Position numbers and translations under genes: made by a program. Shown piece by piece: positions 28,256 through 36,869 of a stretch of DNA of 64,000 bases (the first letter of the stretch is position 1; the number at the start of each line of letters is the position of its first letter). Source of the DNA: Qipengyuania qiaonensis (lineage in GTDB: Bacteria; Pseudomonadota; Alphaproteobacteria; Sphingomonadales; Sphingomonadaceae); assembly GCF_019711515.1 (NCBI RefSeq), contig NZ_JAIGNO010000005.1, positions 62,001 to 126,000 of the forward strand, written 5' to 3'. The notes under the pieces are model-generated. The model saw only the letters and a list, made by a program, of their open reading frames with translations. It made no database searches and was not told where the DNA came from.

Positions 28256-28374
28256 CGTCCTTGCGAGGAGCCGAAGGCGACGCGGCAATCCATGGTTCGG
28301 CCTTGAAGGCGCGAACGGTCGCGATGAACGAGGGGGCGGGCCCATGGATTGCTCCGCTCCGCTCGCAATGACGA
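28256..28374. repeat. dispersed inverted repeat, copy A
   Basis: Left arm CCTTGCGAGGAGCCGAAGG...GGCAATCCATGG and right arm CCATGGATTGCTCCGC...CGCAATGACG are inverted copies around a central spacer. Related sequence is at 52066-52143, 52803-52838 and 58317-58417. It is intergenic, and does not code. Confidence 0.75.
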
Positions 28375-28395
28375 ATTGAGAGAGGATAGACCGGA

Positions 28396-29190
28396 ATGAC
28401 CCTCGAAGACCTTTTCAGCCTCAAGGGCCGTGTCGCCCTGGTAACCGGCGGCAGCCGCGGTATCGGCAAGATGATCGTGGAAGGCTTTCTCGCCGCCGGG
28501 ATCGAGCGCGTTTATATCAGCGCGCGCAAGATCGACGAGATCGAGGAAACCTGCGCCGAGCTGGGTGAGAAGGTGATCGGCATCCAGGGGGATCTGTCGA
28601 CGATTGCCGGTATCGACGCGCTGGTGGAGGAGCTGTCGAGCCGCGAGAACAGGCTCGACATCCTCGTCAACAACGCGGGTGCTGCGTGGGGCGTCGATTA
28701 TCTCGAATTCCCGGAAGCGGGCTGGGACAAGGTCATGGACCTCAACGTCAAGACACCGTTCTTCCTTACGCAGAAGCTGCACAAGCTGCTGACTGCCGCA
28801 GCCAGCGCCGACAAGCCCGGCAAGGTCATCAACATCACCTCGATCGACGGCCAGCGCGTCAATCCATGGGAAACCTACAGCTATCAGGCTTCCAAGGCCG
28901 CCCTGATCCACCTGACCCGCCGGATGGCGGCGCGTCTGGTAAAGGATCATATCTATGTCACCAGCCTTGCCCCGGGGGCTTTCCCCTCCAACATGAACCG
29001 CGCTGCGCGCGACCACGAGGAGCAATCGGCGGCAGGTATCCCGAACAAACGGGTCGGCGACAAGTTCGATATGGGCGGCACCGCGGTCTATCTCGCCAGC
29101 CGAGCAGGCAATTACACTATCGGCGAAACTCTGACCGTCGATGGCGGCATCGTGAATGCGCACCTCCCAAGCCATTTCGCCGAGCCCTGA
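28396..29190 (+). CDS. short-chain dehydrogenase/reductase (SDR)
   Basis: The 264-residue SDR has TGGSRGIGKMIVE (cofactor loop), NNAGAAWGVDYLEF, and the catalytic Ser-Tyr-Lys in NITSIDG ... YSYQASKAALIHL. It resembles the RhlG/3-oxoacyl reductase-like branch with the LTVDGGIVN closing strand. It may act on the same route as the two acyl-CoA dehydrogenases before it. The ATG at 28396 lies about 20 bases after the repeat, with GAGAGGATAG as ribosome site. Confidence 0.92.
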   Translation: MTLEDLFSLKGRVALVTGGSRGIGKMIVEGFLAAGIERVYISARKIDEIEETCAELGEKVIGIQGDLSTIAGIDALVEELSSRENRLDILVNNAGAAWGVDYLEFPEAGWDKVMDLNVKTPFFLTQKLHKLLTAAASADKPGKVINITSIDGQRVNPWETYSYQASKAALIHLTRRMAARLVKDHIYVTSLAPGAFPSNMNRAARDHEEQSAAGIPNKRVGDKFDMGGTAVYLASRAGNYTIGETLTVDGGIVNAHLPSHFAEP

Positions 29191-29349
29191 CGACGACCGG
29201 GACCGCTGGTCCGACAAGCGCGATCGACTGCCGCCAAGAGCCGTAAAAGACGGGCCGAATTTCCTTGCCGGGAATGACGCGGCCACGCTAACTGGCCCGA
29301 TTAATCAATTCAGTCAGCTGGCATTCGCCAGCGGTGAGGGGTCGATAAA

Positions 29350-30306
29350 GTGCGTAGCGTTTCCATCCGTGCCATCAGTGCAGCCATTTGCTGTGTTCTC
29401 GTTACTGCCTGCGGTGGAGGCGATGATTCGCCTACACCCACGCCAACGGAAAGCCCGACGCCAAGCCCCACTCCCACGCCGACATCGACGCCCACCGAAG
29501 TCGATTTCGATTTCTCGACGGACTTTACCTCGAGCATCTCGAACTCGGCCTATGCCTTCGCCTATTTCGCGCCCGAAGGCGGGACCGAAGTTTGGAGCGA
29601 CGGTTCGCGCCGCAACGGACAGAGCCAGATCACTTACGAGGTTTCGCCCGAAAGCGTCGAATATGTCTGGCCGGACACGCTCGAGCTCGAAACCTTCACG
29701 GCTGCCGACCTGCTGAACTCATCGCCGACGATCCGGACCTATCGCAAGGGCAATAGCGACGGACTGCAAATGGAACTGCCGTTTCAGCATGTGCTGCGGG
29801 TGGTCTACGAAAAATCGCAGTCGTTCATTCGCGAGACGGTGCCCGGAACGCTGCGCAGCTTCCGCTATGCCCTGTTCTTCAATCCGGTCACGACCGACGA
29901 CGATATAACGGCCGATCTGTCTTATACCGGAACGCCCCAAGTTGCCGGCGGCGAAGCCGGGATCACGGCGGTCGGCGTGATAAGCTCGCCGGATACCACT
30001 CTGGTTGTCGGTCCCGATGGCGACGACATCGAGATCAACGGTACGATCCGTATCCTGGAAAGCGTCAACGGAGCGACCGTTGAGCGAGCCATCCTGCCGC
30101 TTACCGCGGAGGTGGGCTCGAGCGGTTCGTTCAACGGGCTGATCGAGGACGAGACCAACGGCTTCGAAGGCAATTTCGTGGGGGCTCTCGCAGGGCCGGA
30201 GCGCGAGGAAATTTTCGTCGTTTTCTTCGCTGTCAAAGTGGACGACGAGGGCAATGTAGACGATGAGGATCAGCGCAAATATATCGGGTCGCTGATCGCC
30301 AATTAG
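29350..30306 (+). CDS. lipoprotein with Pro/Thr-rich linker
   Basis: A 318-residue lipoprotein: signal ending CCVLVTAC, then a Pro-Thr/Ser repeat linker (about residues 25-50), which probably spans the cell-wall space. The rest forms a beta-rich domain with GTEVWSDGSRR, GTPQVAGGEAGITAVGV and GPEREEIFVVFFAVKV. This pattern recalls outer-membrane surface lipoproteins, loosely like transferrin-binding barrels, but no family is secure. It stands alone and converges with gmk, with a hairpin between. The start could be the GTG/ATG at 29350 preceded by GTCGATAAAG. Confidence 0.75.
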   Translation: MRSVSIRAISAAICCVLVTACGGGDDSPTPTPTESPTPSPTPTPTSTPTEVDFDFSTDFTSSISNSAYAFAYFAPEGGTEVWSDGSRRNGQSQITYEVSPESVEYVWPDTLELETFTAADLLNSSPTIRTYRKGNSDGLQMELPFQHVLRVVYEKSQSFIRETVPGTLRSFRYALFFNPVTTDDDITADLSYTGTPQVAGGEAGITAVGVISSPDTTLVVGPDGDDIEINGTIRILESVNGATVERAILPLTAEVGSSGSFNGLIEDETNGFEGNFVGALAGPEREEIFVVFFAVKVDDEGNVDDEDQRKYIGSLIAN

Positions 30307-30315
30307 TTCACGGCT

Positions 30316-30345
30316 GGACGGGCCGGGCGATTGGCCCGCCCGTCC
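30316..30345. terminator. hairpin between convergent genes
   Basis: GGACGGGCCGGGC and GGCCCGCCCGTCC form a GC-rich stem with a short loop between the lipoprotein gene and gmk. It can serve both directions, although a clear T-run is missing. Confidence 0.5.
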
Positions 30346-30346
30346 G

Positions 30347-30994
30347 CTAGCTCATCAATTCGCGCACGAAGGGAATCAGTCCGGTCTGCCGCTGGCGCTT
30401 CATCCGCTCGGCGTCGAGGATTTCGCGCACCTTGGCGAAACACGCATCGACATTCTCGTTGATCACCACGTAATCGTAGGCGTCCCAGTGGCTGATCTCG
30501 GCGCGCGCGCGTTCCATGCGGGCGGCGATGATCTCGTCCGCATCGGTCCCCCGGCTGCGCAGGCGGCGCTCGAGTTCGGCGATGCTCGGCGGCAGGATAA
30601 ACACGCGGACCACGTCTTGCTGATCCTTCTGGTAGAGCTGCTGCGTGCCCTGCCAGTCGATATCGAACAGGAAGTCCTGGCCTTCTTTCAGCGCGCCGCG
30701 GATCCGGCCCTTGGGCGTGCCGTACCGATATCCGAAGACAGGTGCCCATTCGTAGAAATCGTCTTCTTCGACCATGCTGTCGAACTCGGCATCACCGACG
30801 AAATAATAGTGCACGCCGTCGATTTCGCCCGGGCGCGGAGGGCGCGTGGTAACGCTGACCGACAGCCTGATCTCCTCGTCGGCGTCCAGCAGCATACGGC
30901 TGATGGTCGTCTTGCCCGCCCCGCTGGGCGAAGAGAGGATGAACAACAGGCCCCGCCGGGCAAGCTTGTCGTGCGAAACAGTGGAATCGGCCAT
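30347..30994 (-). CDS. gmk: guanylate kinase
   Basis: Gmk phosphorylates GMP to GDP. The 215-residue product has the P-loop SSPSGAGKTTISRMLL, the GMP-binding block VTTRPPRPGEIDGVHYYF, EWAPVFGYRYGTPK, and VFILPPSIAELERRLRSRG. The length is typical. The start at 30994 (MADSTVSHD) is chosen because the longer frame to 31099 overlaps the next gene and lacks conservation. It is followed leftward by the hairpin at 30316. Confidence 0.96.
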   Translation of the reverse strand: MADSTVSHDKLARRGLLFILSSPSGAGKTTISRMLLDADEEIRLSVSVTTRPPRPGEIDGVHYYFVGDAEFDSMVEEDDFYEWAPVFGYRYGTPKGRIRGALKEGQDFLFDIDWQGTQQLYQKDQQDVVRVFILPPSIAELERRLRSRGTDADEIIAARMERARAEISHWDAYDYVVINENVDACFAKVREILDAERMKRQRQTGLIPFVRELMS

Positions 30995-31049
30995 GCACGC
31001 TGTTGGCGCATCGGGCGGGGGCGAATCAAGCCCCGCTTGCCGATAAGTC

Positions 31050-31499
31050 TCAGTTTGCGTCGTCGCGCTGGGCCTGTTTGCGCAATGCGCGATAGCCATC
31101 GCGCCGCGCCTTGCGTTTGGATTGGCTGCGGTCGAACAGCACCTTCAGCGCGATGCCGGTGCCCACGATCAAGGCGCCGGGCAGCGATCGTGTCGCCACC
31201 TTCGTCACACCGTAGGTAGCGAGCGTATGCAGGACGGAACGGTTCTCCACCGCGTCCTTGGCGAATTCTGTGCCATACTGCCGCCCCAGAAGCGCTTTCT
31301 CGACCGCCATGCGCGACAGCCGGCCGGCGCTGCGCAGCACGATATCGTGAATGATGAAATTGGTCGCGGGATTGGTGCTGGGCCCGGCTACCTTGCCGTT
31401 GCGCCTGTCGGCAGGATCGGCTGCGCGCTCCAACTTGTCGCCGGTCGCGCCCTCGATGGGGCTGGTTTCGTCCCGATTTGTCCGCCCACGCTTCGCCAT
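31050..31499 (-). CDS. conserved hypothetical protein with basic tail
   Basis: A 149-residue protein. The first 45 residues are charged and disordered-looking; the rest holds TNFIIHDIVLRSAGRLSRMAVEKALL, ATYGVTKVATRSLPGALIVGTGIALKVLF with a hydrophobic stretch, and a strongly basic C terminus (RSQSKRKARRDGYRALRKQ). A membrane-interacting role is possible. No family is recognised. It lies between sspB and gmk on the same strand. Confidence 0.65.
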   Translation of the reverse strand: MAKRGRTNRDETSPIEGATGDKLERAADPADRRNGKVAGPSTNPATNFIIHDIVLRSAGRLSRMAVEKALLGRQYGTEFAKDAVENRSVLHTLATYGVTKVATRSLPGALIVGTGIALKVLFDRSQSKRKARRDGYRALRKQAQRDDAN

Positions 31500-31532
31500 G
31501 TCCTGCCCCCTCTGGCCGGGCTGGCCCGGCGC

Positions 31533-32036
31533 CTATTTCTTCCGGCCGAAATCCACCGTGACCACATTCGAACCGTCATCCCCCCCTTTAACGGATTCGT
31601 CGCTGCCCTGTTCCGTTCCGTCATTGTCGGGGTGTTCGGTGGGGGCGGGGGCCATGTCGGCGACGGTCGCCTGGAACTGCAGCCCGAAATCGACTGCGGG
31701 ATCGACAAATTGCGTGATCGCGGCATAGGGAATGTCGAGCTCGGCAGGTACTTGATTGAACGACAGGCCGACAGCGAAACCGTCTTCCCGCACATTCAGA
31801 TTCCAGAACTTGTTCTGGAGCACGATGGTCATCTCGTCGGGGAACCGTTCGCGCAGGTTCGCCGGGATGGAGACACCGGGGGCGTGGGTCTTGAAGGTAA
31901 TGTAGAAATGGTGCGCGCCGGGCAGTTCGCCCCCGCCATCTTCGATTTCGCCCAGCACGCGGCCCACCACGGCGCGCAGAGCTTCCTGCACGATGGAGTC
32001 GTAGGGGATCAGGCTGTCGGGCGTCTCGTCGCTCAT
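31533..32036 (-). CDS. sspB: SspB-family ClpXP adaptor
   Basis: The 167-residue protein has the SspB substrate-binding core: ALRAVVGRVLGEIEDGG, HHFYITFKTHAPGVSIP, PDEMTIVLQNKFWNLNV and ITQFVDPAVDFGLQF. An acidic flexible linker follows, and a short C-terminal VVTVDFGRKK, the likely ClpX-docking tail. It delivers ssrA-tagged proteins to ClpXP. Divergent from hisB; the 112-base gap contains both promoters. Alphaproteobacterial type, shorter than the E. coli gene product in sequence terms but same architecture. Confidence 0.92.
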   Translation of the reverse strand: MSDETPDSLIPYDSIVQEALRAVVGRVLGEIEDGGGELPGAHHFYITFKTHAPGVSIPANLRERFPDEMTIVLQNKFWNLNVREDGFAVGLSFNQVPAELDIPYAAITQFVDPAVDFGLQFQATVADMAPAPTEHPDNDGTEQGSDESVKGGDDGSNVVTVDFGRKK

Positions 32037-32148
32037 GCGTCGTTAGGTGGAGCGACGCGCCGCACGGGTCAAGCGTTAAGCGCGTCTTTACCCTTCCGAT
32101 ATGTGCAATTCCTTGCGCCCCGCCGCCTGCCGCTCTAGCGGAGCAGCC

Positions 32149-32742
32149 ATGCGTACAGGCCGTATCGAGCGCAACACTGCGGAAACCAGCATCCTCGTCG
32201 AGGTCGATCTCGACGGGACAGGGCACTACGATGTCGCAACCGGCATCGGATTTCTCGATCACATGGTTGAACAGTTTTCCAAGCACTCGTTGATCGACGT
32301 AACGATGAAGGTCGATGGCGATCTGCATGTCGACCAGCACCATACGACCGAGGATAGCGCATTGGCATTGGGTCAGGCCCTGGGCGCGGCGCTGGGCGAC
32401 AAGGGTGGAATCGCGCGCTATGGCAGCGCTTACTCGCCGATGGACGAAACGCTCGCCCGCGTGGCGCTCGACATTTCCGGGCGGCCCTTTCTCGTCTGGA
32501 AAGCCGGGTTCAGCCAGGAAAAGCTGGGCGAGTGGGACACCGAACTGATCGAACACTGGTTCCACTCGGTGGCGCAGACCTGCGGGCTGACGCTGCATGT
32601 CGAGCTGCTTTACGGGACCAACAACCACCATATCTGCGAAGCGATCTACAAAGGCTTCGCGCGCGCCATGCGCGCGGCGGTTGACATCGATCCCCGCAAG
32701 GGCGGCGCCATTCCGAGCACGAAGGGGCAACTCGGTGGCTGA
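32149..32742 (+). CDS. hisB: imidazoleglycerol-phosphate dehydratase
   Basis: HisB dehydrates imidazoleglycerol phosphate in histidine synthesis. The 197-residue product is the monofunctional form with the duplicated metal-binding motifs [29 protein letters not shown] and later EHWFHSVAQ and [19 protein letters not shown] at 32149 follows GCGGAGCAG. It opens the his cluster; hisH starts 8 bases before its end. Confidence 0.97.
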   Translation: MRTGRIERNTAETSILVEVDLDGTGHYDVATGIGFLDHMVEQFSKHSLIDVTMKVDGDLHVDQHHTTEDSALALGQALGAALGDKGGIARYGSAYSPMDETLARVALDISGRPFLVWKAGFSQEKLGEWDTELIEHWFHSVAQTCGLTLHVELLYGTNNHHICEAIYKGFARAMRAAVDIDPRKGGAIPSTKGQLGG

Positions 32743-33361
32743 GATCATCGCTCTCGTCGACTATGGCGCGGGCAATCTGCATTCGGTCGAAAACGCGCTG
32801 CGCAAGGTTGGCGCCAAGGTGAAGGTCACGGCCGATCCCGATGTCGTGCGTGCGGCGGATCGCATCGTCCTGCCCGGCGTCGGGTCCTTCAGGGCATGTG
32901 CCCAAGGCCTCAATGCGGAAAAGGGCGTGGTCGAGGCCATGCACGAGCGCGTCTTTGTAGGTGGCGCTCCATTTCTCGGCATCTGCGTGGGCATGCAACT
33001 GCTCGCCACGCGTGGGCTCGAGCATGGCGAGACGCCGGGTCTTGGCTGGATCGACGGCACCGTCCGGCTGATCGAGCCGACCGACATCAGCGTCAAGGTT
33101 CCGCATATGGGCTGGAACGATGTCGCCCCGTTGCCCCACGCGCGCCGGCATGACGTGGTTGCCGAGGGCGAGGCCTACTTCCTGCATTCCTACCATTTCA
33201 AGGCCCGCCATCATGAAGACGTGCTGGCCATGACCGATCATGGCGGCGGGCTGGTGGCGGCTATAGGGCGCGACAACCTCGTCGGCGTGCAGTTCCATCC
33301 CGAGAAGAGTCAGGCCTATGGGCTGGACCTTCTGAGCAAGTTTCTGGAGTGGAAGCCGTGA
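32735..33361 (+). CDS. hisH: imidazole glycerol phosphate synthase glutaminase subunit HisH
   Basis: HisH supplies ammonia from glutamine to HisF. The 208-residue protein has [15 protein letters not shown], the nucleophile elbow GICVGMQLL with the catalytic Cys, and the His-Glu pair in VQFHPEKSQ. The start is GTG at 32735, inside the 3' end of hisB. The alternative upstream in-frame ATG at 32597 lies well inside hisB. Its stop overlaps the hisA GTG start (GTGA). Confidence 0.97.
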   Translation: MAEIIALVDYGAGNLHSVENALRKVGAKVKVTADPDVVRAADRIVLPGVGSFRACAQGLNAEKGVVEAMHERVFVGGAPFLGICVGMQLLATRGLEHGETPGLGWIDGTVRLIEPTDISVKVPHMGWNDVAPLPHARRHDVVAEGEAYFLHSYHFKARHHEDVLAMTDHGGGLVAAIGRDNLVGVQFHPEKSQAYGLDLLSKFLEWKP

Positions 33362-34086
33362 TCGTATTCCCGGCCATCGACCTCAAGGGCGGCGACGTCG
33401 TCCGCCTGGCAGAGGGAGATATGAATCGCGCGACGGTCTATGGCGACGATCCTGCCGCGCAAGCGAAGCTGTTCGCCCAGGCCGGGGCGGAGCATCTGCA
33501 TGTGGTCGATCTCGACGGCTCCTTCGCCGGGTCGGCGCAGAACCGGGAGGCGGTGGAGGCGATCGTTGCGGCCTTTCCCGGTTACGTCCAGCTCGGCGGC
33601 GGTATCCGCACGCCTGTCGATGTCGAAAGCTGGTTCGAAGCCGGCGTGGCTCGCATCGTGATCGGGACAGCGGCGCTGAAGGACCCGCAATTCGTCAAGG
33701 ACATGGCGCGGGAGTACGAAGGCGGCATTGTCGTTGCGGTGGACGCGCGCGACGGCATGGTCGCGACGGACGGCTGGGCGGAGGTGTCGGATGTTTCCAT
33801 CGTCGACATGGCGCGGCGGTTCGAGGATGCGGGCGTTGCCGCCTTGCTGTTCACCGATATCGGGCGCGATGGGCTGCTCAAGGGTGTGAACATCGATGCG
33901 ACCGTGGACCTTGCGCGCCAAGTCGACATTCCGGTGATCGCCAGCGGCGGCGTGAAGGGTGTCGACGACATTCACGTTCTATCACTCTATGCCAGGGAAG
34001 GCATCGAGGGTGTGATTACCGGGCGGGCGCTTTATGATGGGCGGCTCGATCTTGCCGCAGCGCTGGCCGTGGCGGGCCGGCCGTGA
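33358..34086 (+). CDS. hisA: phosphoribosylformimino-5-aminoimidazole carboxamide ribotide isomerase HisA
   Basis: HisA catalyses the Amadori isomerisation of ProFAR. It is a 242-residue TIM barrel with [14 protein letters not shown] (catalytic Asp), [12 protein letters not shown] and [23 protein letters not shown] and [11 protein letters not shown]. The start GTG at 33358 shares GTGA with the hisH stop; a GTG three codons earlier is possible. hisF follows 13 bases after the stop. Confidence 0.96.
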   Translation: MIVFPAIDLKGGDVVRLAEGDMNRATVYGDDPAAQAKLFAQAGAEHLHVVDLDGSFAGSAQNREAVEAIVAAFPGYVQLGGGIRTPVDVESWFEAGVARIVIGTAALKDPQFVKDMAREYEGGIVVAVDARDGMVATDGWAEVSDVSIVDMARRFEDAGVAALLFTDIGRDGLLKGVNIDATVDLARQVDIPVIASGGVKGVDDIHVLSLYAREGIEGVITGRALYDGRLDLAAALAVAGRP

Positions 34087-34099
34087 TGAGAGAGCCGAC

Positions 34100-34870
34100 A
34101 TGACCGTCCGCATTCGCGTCATCCCCTGTCTCGACGTTCGTGACGGACGCGTGGTGAAGGGGGTCAATTTCGTCGATCTCAAGGATGCCGGCGACCCGGT
34201 CGAACAGGCGCAAGCCTACGATGCAGCCGGGGCGGACGAACTGTGCTTCCTCGATATTTCCGCCAGCCACGAAGGGCGCGGGACGTTGCTCGACATGGTG
34301 CGGCGCACGGCGGAGGTGTGTTTCATGCCGCTCACGGTAGGGGGCGGCGTGCGCAGCGTCGAAGATGCACGCGCCCTGCTGCTCGCCGGGGCGGACAAGA
34401 TCGCGGTCAACTCCGCTGCCGTGACGCGGCCCGAACTGGTGCGCGACATTGCCGAGAAATTCGGCAGTCAGTGTGTCGTGGCCAGCGTCGATGCCCGAGC
34501 GGCCACCAGCGGCGCGGTGCGCGGCTGGGAAATCTTTACCCATGGCGGGCGCCAGCCAACGGGGATCGACGCGGTCGAACATGCCATCAGGTTGGCGGAA
34601 CTCGGGGCCGGCGAATTGCTCGTGACGTCGATGGACGGCGACGGGACGAAGAACGGCTACGACGTCGAACTTACGCGAGCGATTGCAGATTCCGTATCGG
34701 TGCCGGTCATTGCCAGCGGCGGCGTCGGTACGCTCGACCATCTTGTCGAGGGGGTCACGCGCGGGCAGGCCAGCGCGGTCCTTGCCGCCTCGATCTTTCA
34801 TTTCGGCGAGCACACCATTGCCGAAGCACACGCGGCCCTGCGCGCTGCGGGGCTGCCTGCGCGCGGCTAG
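34100..34870 (+). CDS. hisF: imidazole glycerol phosphate synthase cyclase subunit HisF
   Basis: HisF closes the imidazole ring using ammonia from HisH. The 256-residue TIM barrel has [18 protein letters not shown] (catalytic Asp), [36 protein letters not shown] and [18 protein letters not shown] at 34100 after AGAGAG. A GC hairpin follows its stop, so hisE downstream may have its own promoter. Confidence 0.97.
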   Translation: MTVRIRVIPCLDVRDGRVVKGVNFVDLKDAGDPVEQAQAYDAAGADELCFLDISASHEGRGTLLDMVRRTAEVCFMPLTVGGGVRSVEDARALLLAGADKIAVNSAAVTRPELVRDIAEKFGSQCVVASVDARAATSGAVRGWEIFTHGGRQPTGIDAVEHAIRLAELGAGELLVTSMDGDGTKNGYDVELTRAIADSVSVPVIASGGVGTLDHLVEGVTRGQASAVLAASIFHFGEHTIAEAHAALRAAGLPARG

Positions 34871-34874
34871 ATCG

Positions 34875-34895
34875 GCCGTCCCGCAGCGGGACGGC
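34875..34895 (+). terminator. hairpin after hisF
   Basis: GCCGTCCC and GGGACGGC are perfect inverted arms with a five-base loop directly after the hisF stop. No T-run follows, so it may be a weak terminator or an RNA end-stabiliser. Confidence 0.4.
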
Positions 34896-34943
34896 ACTAC
34901 TTCAGCCACGGCAGTGAAACATACCTTTTGTTATATGTAGCTC

Positions 34944-35105
34944 ATGACGCTTCCGTTCGTTTCGCTGGCTGCGCAGTTCGCGGATATCGGCGGGCCCATA
35001 GGCCTGGGCGCGCGGCTGGCTGAGCCGAGCGCGTTAACGCTGGTTGCCGTAGGCCTGGCGGGCGTGCTGGTGGGGCGCTTCCTGATGGGCCGCAACTCCG
35101 ATTGA
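34944..35105 (+). CDS. 53-residue protein with PEP-CTERM-like tail
   Basis: A small open frame between hisF and hisE. It reads MTLPFVSLAAQFADIGGP and ends AEPSALTLVAVGLAGVLVG followed by RFLMGRNSD. The last half has the order of a PEP-CTERM sorting tail: a Glu-Pro turn, a hydrophobic helix and a basic end. The first Pro of Pro-Glu-Pro is Ala. No strong ribosome-binding site is visible. It could also be a one-helix membrane peptide. The gene is intact and of the same GC-rich codon use as its neighbours. Confidence 0.5.
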   Translation: MTLPFVSLAAQFADIGGPIGLGARLAEPSALTLVAVGLAGVLVGRFLMGRNSD

Positions 35106-35138
35106 CGCTGTGCGTGCGGGCCGTGCATAGCGCCGGTC

Positions 35139-35453
35139 ATGGACACGCTTTCCCGCCTCGAACAGATCATCGCGCAGCGGCGCGACGCGGACCCATCGCA
35201 AAGCTATGTCGCCAGCCTTCACGCCAAGGGCCTGCCGCAGATCGCCCGAAAGCTGGGCGAAGAAGGCGTCGAAGCCACCATTGCCACGCTTTCGGGTAGC
35301 GATGAGGAGCTCGTCGGCGAGGCGGCGGACATGCTTTTCCACCTTATCCTTGCCCTGAATGCGCGCCATATCCCTTTTGCCGATGTCCTTGCCGAACTGG
35401 AAAGGCGCGAAGGGACTTCGGGGATCGAGGAAAAAGCCAGCAGGAGCGAATGA
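35139..35453 (+). CDS. hisE: phosphoribosyl-ATP diphosphatase
   Basis: HisE hydrolyses phosphoribosyl-ATP to phosphoribosyl-AMP. The 104-residue protein has the MazG-like helical fold with RLEQIIAQRRDADPSQSYVASL, ARKLGEEGVEATIATL and the acidic metal-binding EELVGEAADMLFHLILAL. It is the short monofunctional form. The HIT-protein gene starts in its stop (ATGA). The preceding small open frame ends 33 bases before. Confidence 0.96.
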   Translation: MDTLSRLEQIIAQRRDADPSQSYVASLHAKGLPQIARKLGEEGVEATIATLSGSDEELVGEAADMLFHLILALNARHIPFADVLAELERREGTSGIEEKASRSE

Positions 35454-35848
35454 TGCCGATCGATCCCACGCAACCTTATGACGACGACAATATCTTCGCC
35501 AAGATCCTGCGCGGAGAAATTCCGTCCACGAAGGTCTACGAGGATGAATGGGCCTACGCCTTCGAGGACATCAGTCCGCAGGCCGAAGTGCATACGCTCG
35601 TAATTCCCAAGGGGCGTTATGTCAGTTGGGACGATTTCAGCGAGCAGGCGGAGCCAGCGGAGATCGCCGGTTTTGTCCGTGCGGTCGGGAAGGTCGCGCG
35701 CGACAAGGGATTGGTGGAGCCGGGCTATCGGATGATGGCAAATGTGGGGTTGCATGGTGGACAGGAGATCCCGCATCTGCACGTCCATATTTTCGGCGGT
35801 CAGCCCCTTGGGCCGATGATCTGGAAGGGACGCGAGGCGGGGCGGTAA
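35450..35848 (+). CDS. HIT-domain (HINT-type) nucleotide hydrolase
   Basis: The 132-residue protein has the histidine triad HLHVHIFGG and the N-terminal DNIFAKILRGEIPSTKVYEDEWAYAFEDI of HINT-type enzymes, which hydrolyse adenosine 5'-phosphoramidates. It is common directly after hisE in alphaproteobacteria. Its ATG overlaps the hisE stop, so it is translationally coupled. A second Met one codon later is equally possible. Confidence 0.95.
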   Translation: MMPIDPTQPYDDDNIFAKILRGEIPSTKVYEDEWAYAFEDISPQAEVHTLVIPKGRYVSWDDFSEQAEPAEIAGFVRAVGKVARDKGLVEPGYRMMANVGLHGGQEIPHLHVHIFGGQPLGPMIWKGREAGR

Positions 35849-35975
35849 CGTTACGCGGAGCTGCCAATCGCACCCGAAAAAGGTTGACCGAATCCCCGCA
35901 GGCCGTTAACGGGCCACTTGATTTCGGCGCGTCGGGGCTCCATCTCCGGCGCGCATTTATTTGACGAGAGACATC

Positions 35976-36101
35976 ATGAAGATCCGCAACAGCCTCAAGT
36001 CGCTCAAGGGCCGCCATCGCGATTGCCGCGTGATCCGCCGCCGCGGGCGCACTTATGTCATCAACAAGACCAATCGCCGCTTCAAGGCTCGTCAGGGCTG
36101 A
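35976..36101 (+). CDS. rpmJ: 50S ribosomal protein L36 (YkgO-like type)
   Basis: A 41-residue protein that lies in a different frame from a longer overlapping open frame. It reads [17 protein letters not shown], then [19 protein letters not shown] and ends KARQG. This is the longer L36 type that lacks the full zinc-binding cysteine set, the common form in alphaproteobacteria. ATG at 35976 follows GACGAGAGAC. A clear hairpin ends the unit at 36141. Confidence 0.95.
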   Translation: MKIRNSLKSLKGRHRDCRVIRRRGRTYVINKTNRRFKARQG

Positions 36102-36140
36102 TTTTGGCGCCGCCGATTGACGGCGGAAGTGTTGTTCGAC

Positions 36141-36170
36141 CGGCCCGGCTCCGATGAGGAGTGCGGGCCG
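36141..36170 (+). terminator. terminator hairpin after rpmJ
   Basis: CGGCCCG with an inner CTCC pairs with GGAG and CGGGCCG around a GATGA loop, followed by TTCGCGTTT. It lies 40 bases after the rpmJ stop and before the HAD gene. Confidence 0.6.
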
Positions 36171-36190
36171 TTCGCGTTTGAGGTGGTGCG

Positions 36191-36796
36191 ATGCGGGTCG
36201 AGGCGGTGGTGTTCGATGTCGGGCGGGTGCTGTATCAGTGGCGGCTGGGCCATCTGTTCGAGCGGATCGTCGAAGACCCTGCACGGCTGCAGAAGCTGCT
36301 CGGTGAGGTCGTGACCGAAGAATGGCATTTCGAACACGATCGCGGCAAGCCGCTGGGCGAAATGGTGCCTGAACGCGTGGCGCTCTATCCCGAATTCGAA
36401 CCCGAGATTCGCGCATATGCCGAACGTTTCAACGAAACCATTCCCGGACCGGTCCCTGGCAGCCTCGCCCTGGTCGGGCGTCTGGATGCGAACAGGGTGC
36501 CGCTGTTCGCCATTACCAATTTCGGGGCGGAGTTCTGGGCCGGGTTCCGGCCGACGGCGCCGGTCTTCGAGCGATTCCGCGATATCGTCGTCTCCGGCGA
36601 GGAAAAGCTGGCGAAGCCGGACTCTGCGATATTCGCTCTGGCAGAGCGGCGCTTCGGCTATCCGGCCGAGACCATGTTGTTCATCGACGACAACCGCGCC
36701 AATGTCGATGCCGCTGCCGCATCCGGCTGGCAGGTCCACCATTTCACCGATGCGGGCGCACTTGCAACAGACCTCGAGGCGCGTGCGCTGATATGA
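36191..36796 (+). CDS. HAD-family hydrolase
   Basis: A 201-residue HAD-superfamily IA-type enzyme: motif I VVFDVGRVLYQW (nucleophile Asp9), motif II AITNFG, Lys in EEKLAKPDSAIF and motif III TMLFIDDNRANVDAA. Such proteins dephosphorylate or dehalogenate small substrates; the target is unknown. ATG at 36191 follows GAGGTGGTGCG. It ends next to a hairpin that mainly serves the opposite strand. Confidence 0.9.
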   Translation: MRVEAVVFDVGRVLYQWRLGHLFERIVEDPARLQKLLGEVVTEEWHFEHDRGKPLGEMVPERVALYPEFEPEIRAYAERFNETIPGPVPGSLALVGRLDANRVPLFAITNFGAEFWAGFRPTAPVFERFRDIVVSGEEKLAKPDSAIFALAERRFGYPAETMLFIDDNRANVDAAAASGWQVHHFTDAGALATDLEARALI

Positions 36797-36831
36797 AAAA
36801 GGGCCCCGGCGGACTATCGCCAGGGCCCCAG
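36796..36831 (-). terminator. intrinsic terminator for the CC_3452-like gene
   Basis: Read leftward, GGGGCCCTGGCG pairs with CGCCGGGGCCC and a TTTTT run follows (AAAAA at 36796-36800 on the plus strand). It lies 39 bases beyond the stop of the leftward gene at 36870. Confidence 0.75.
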
Positions 36832-36869
36832 TTGGCCACCCGATGGAGAGGGGTGGGAGTTGAAACGGG

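Noticed and set aside
27061..29286. 741-residue open frame on the minus strand
   Set aside because: It lies antisense to two acyl-CoA dehydrogenases and an SDR with clear family motifs; its sequence is the His/Arg/Asp-rich type caused by GC-rich codons.
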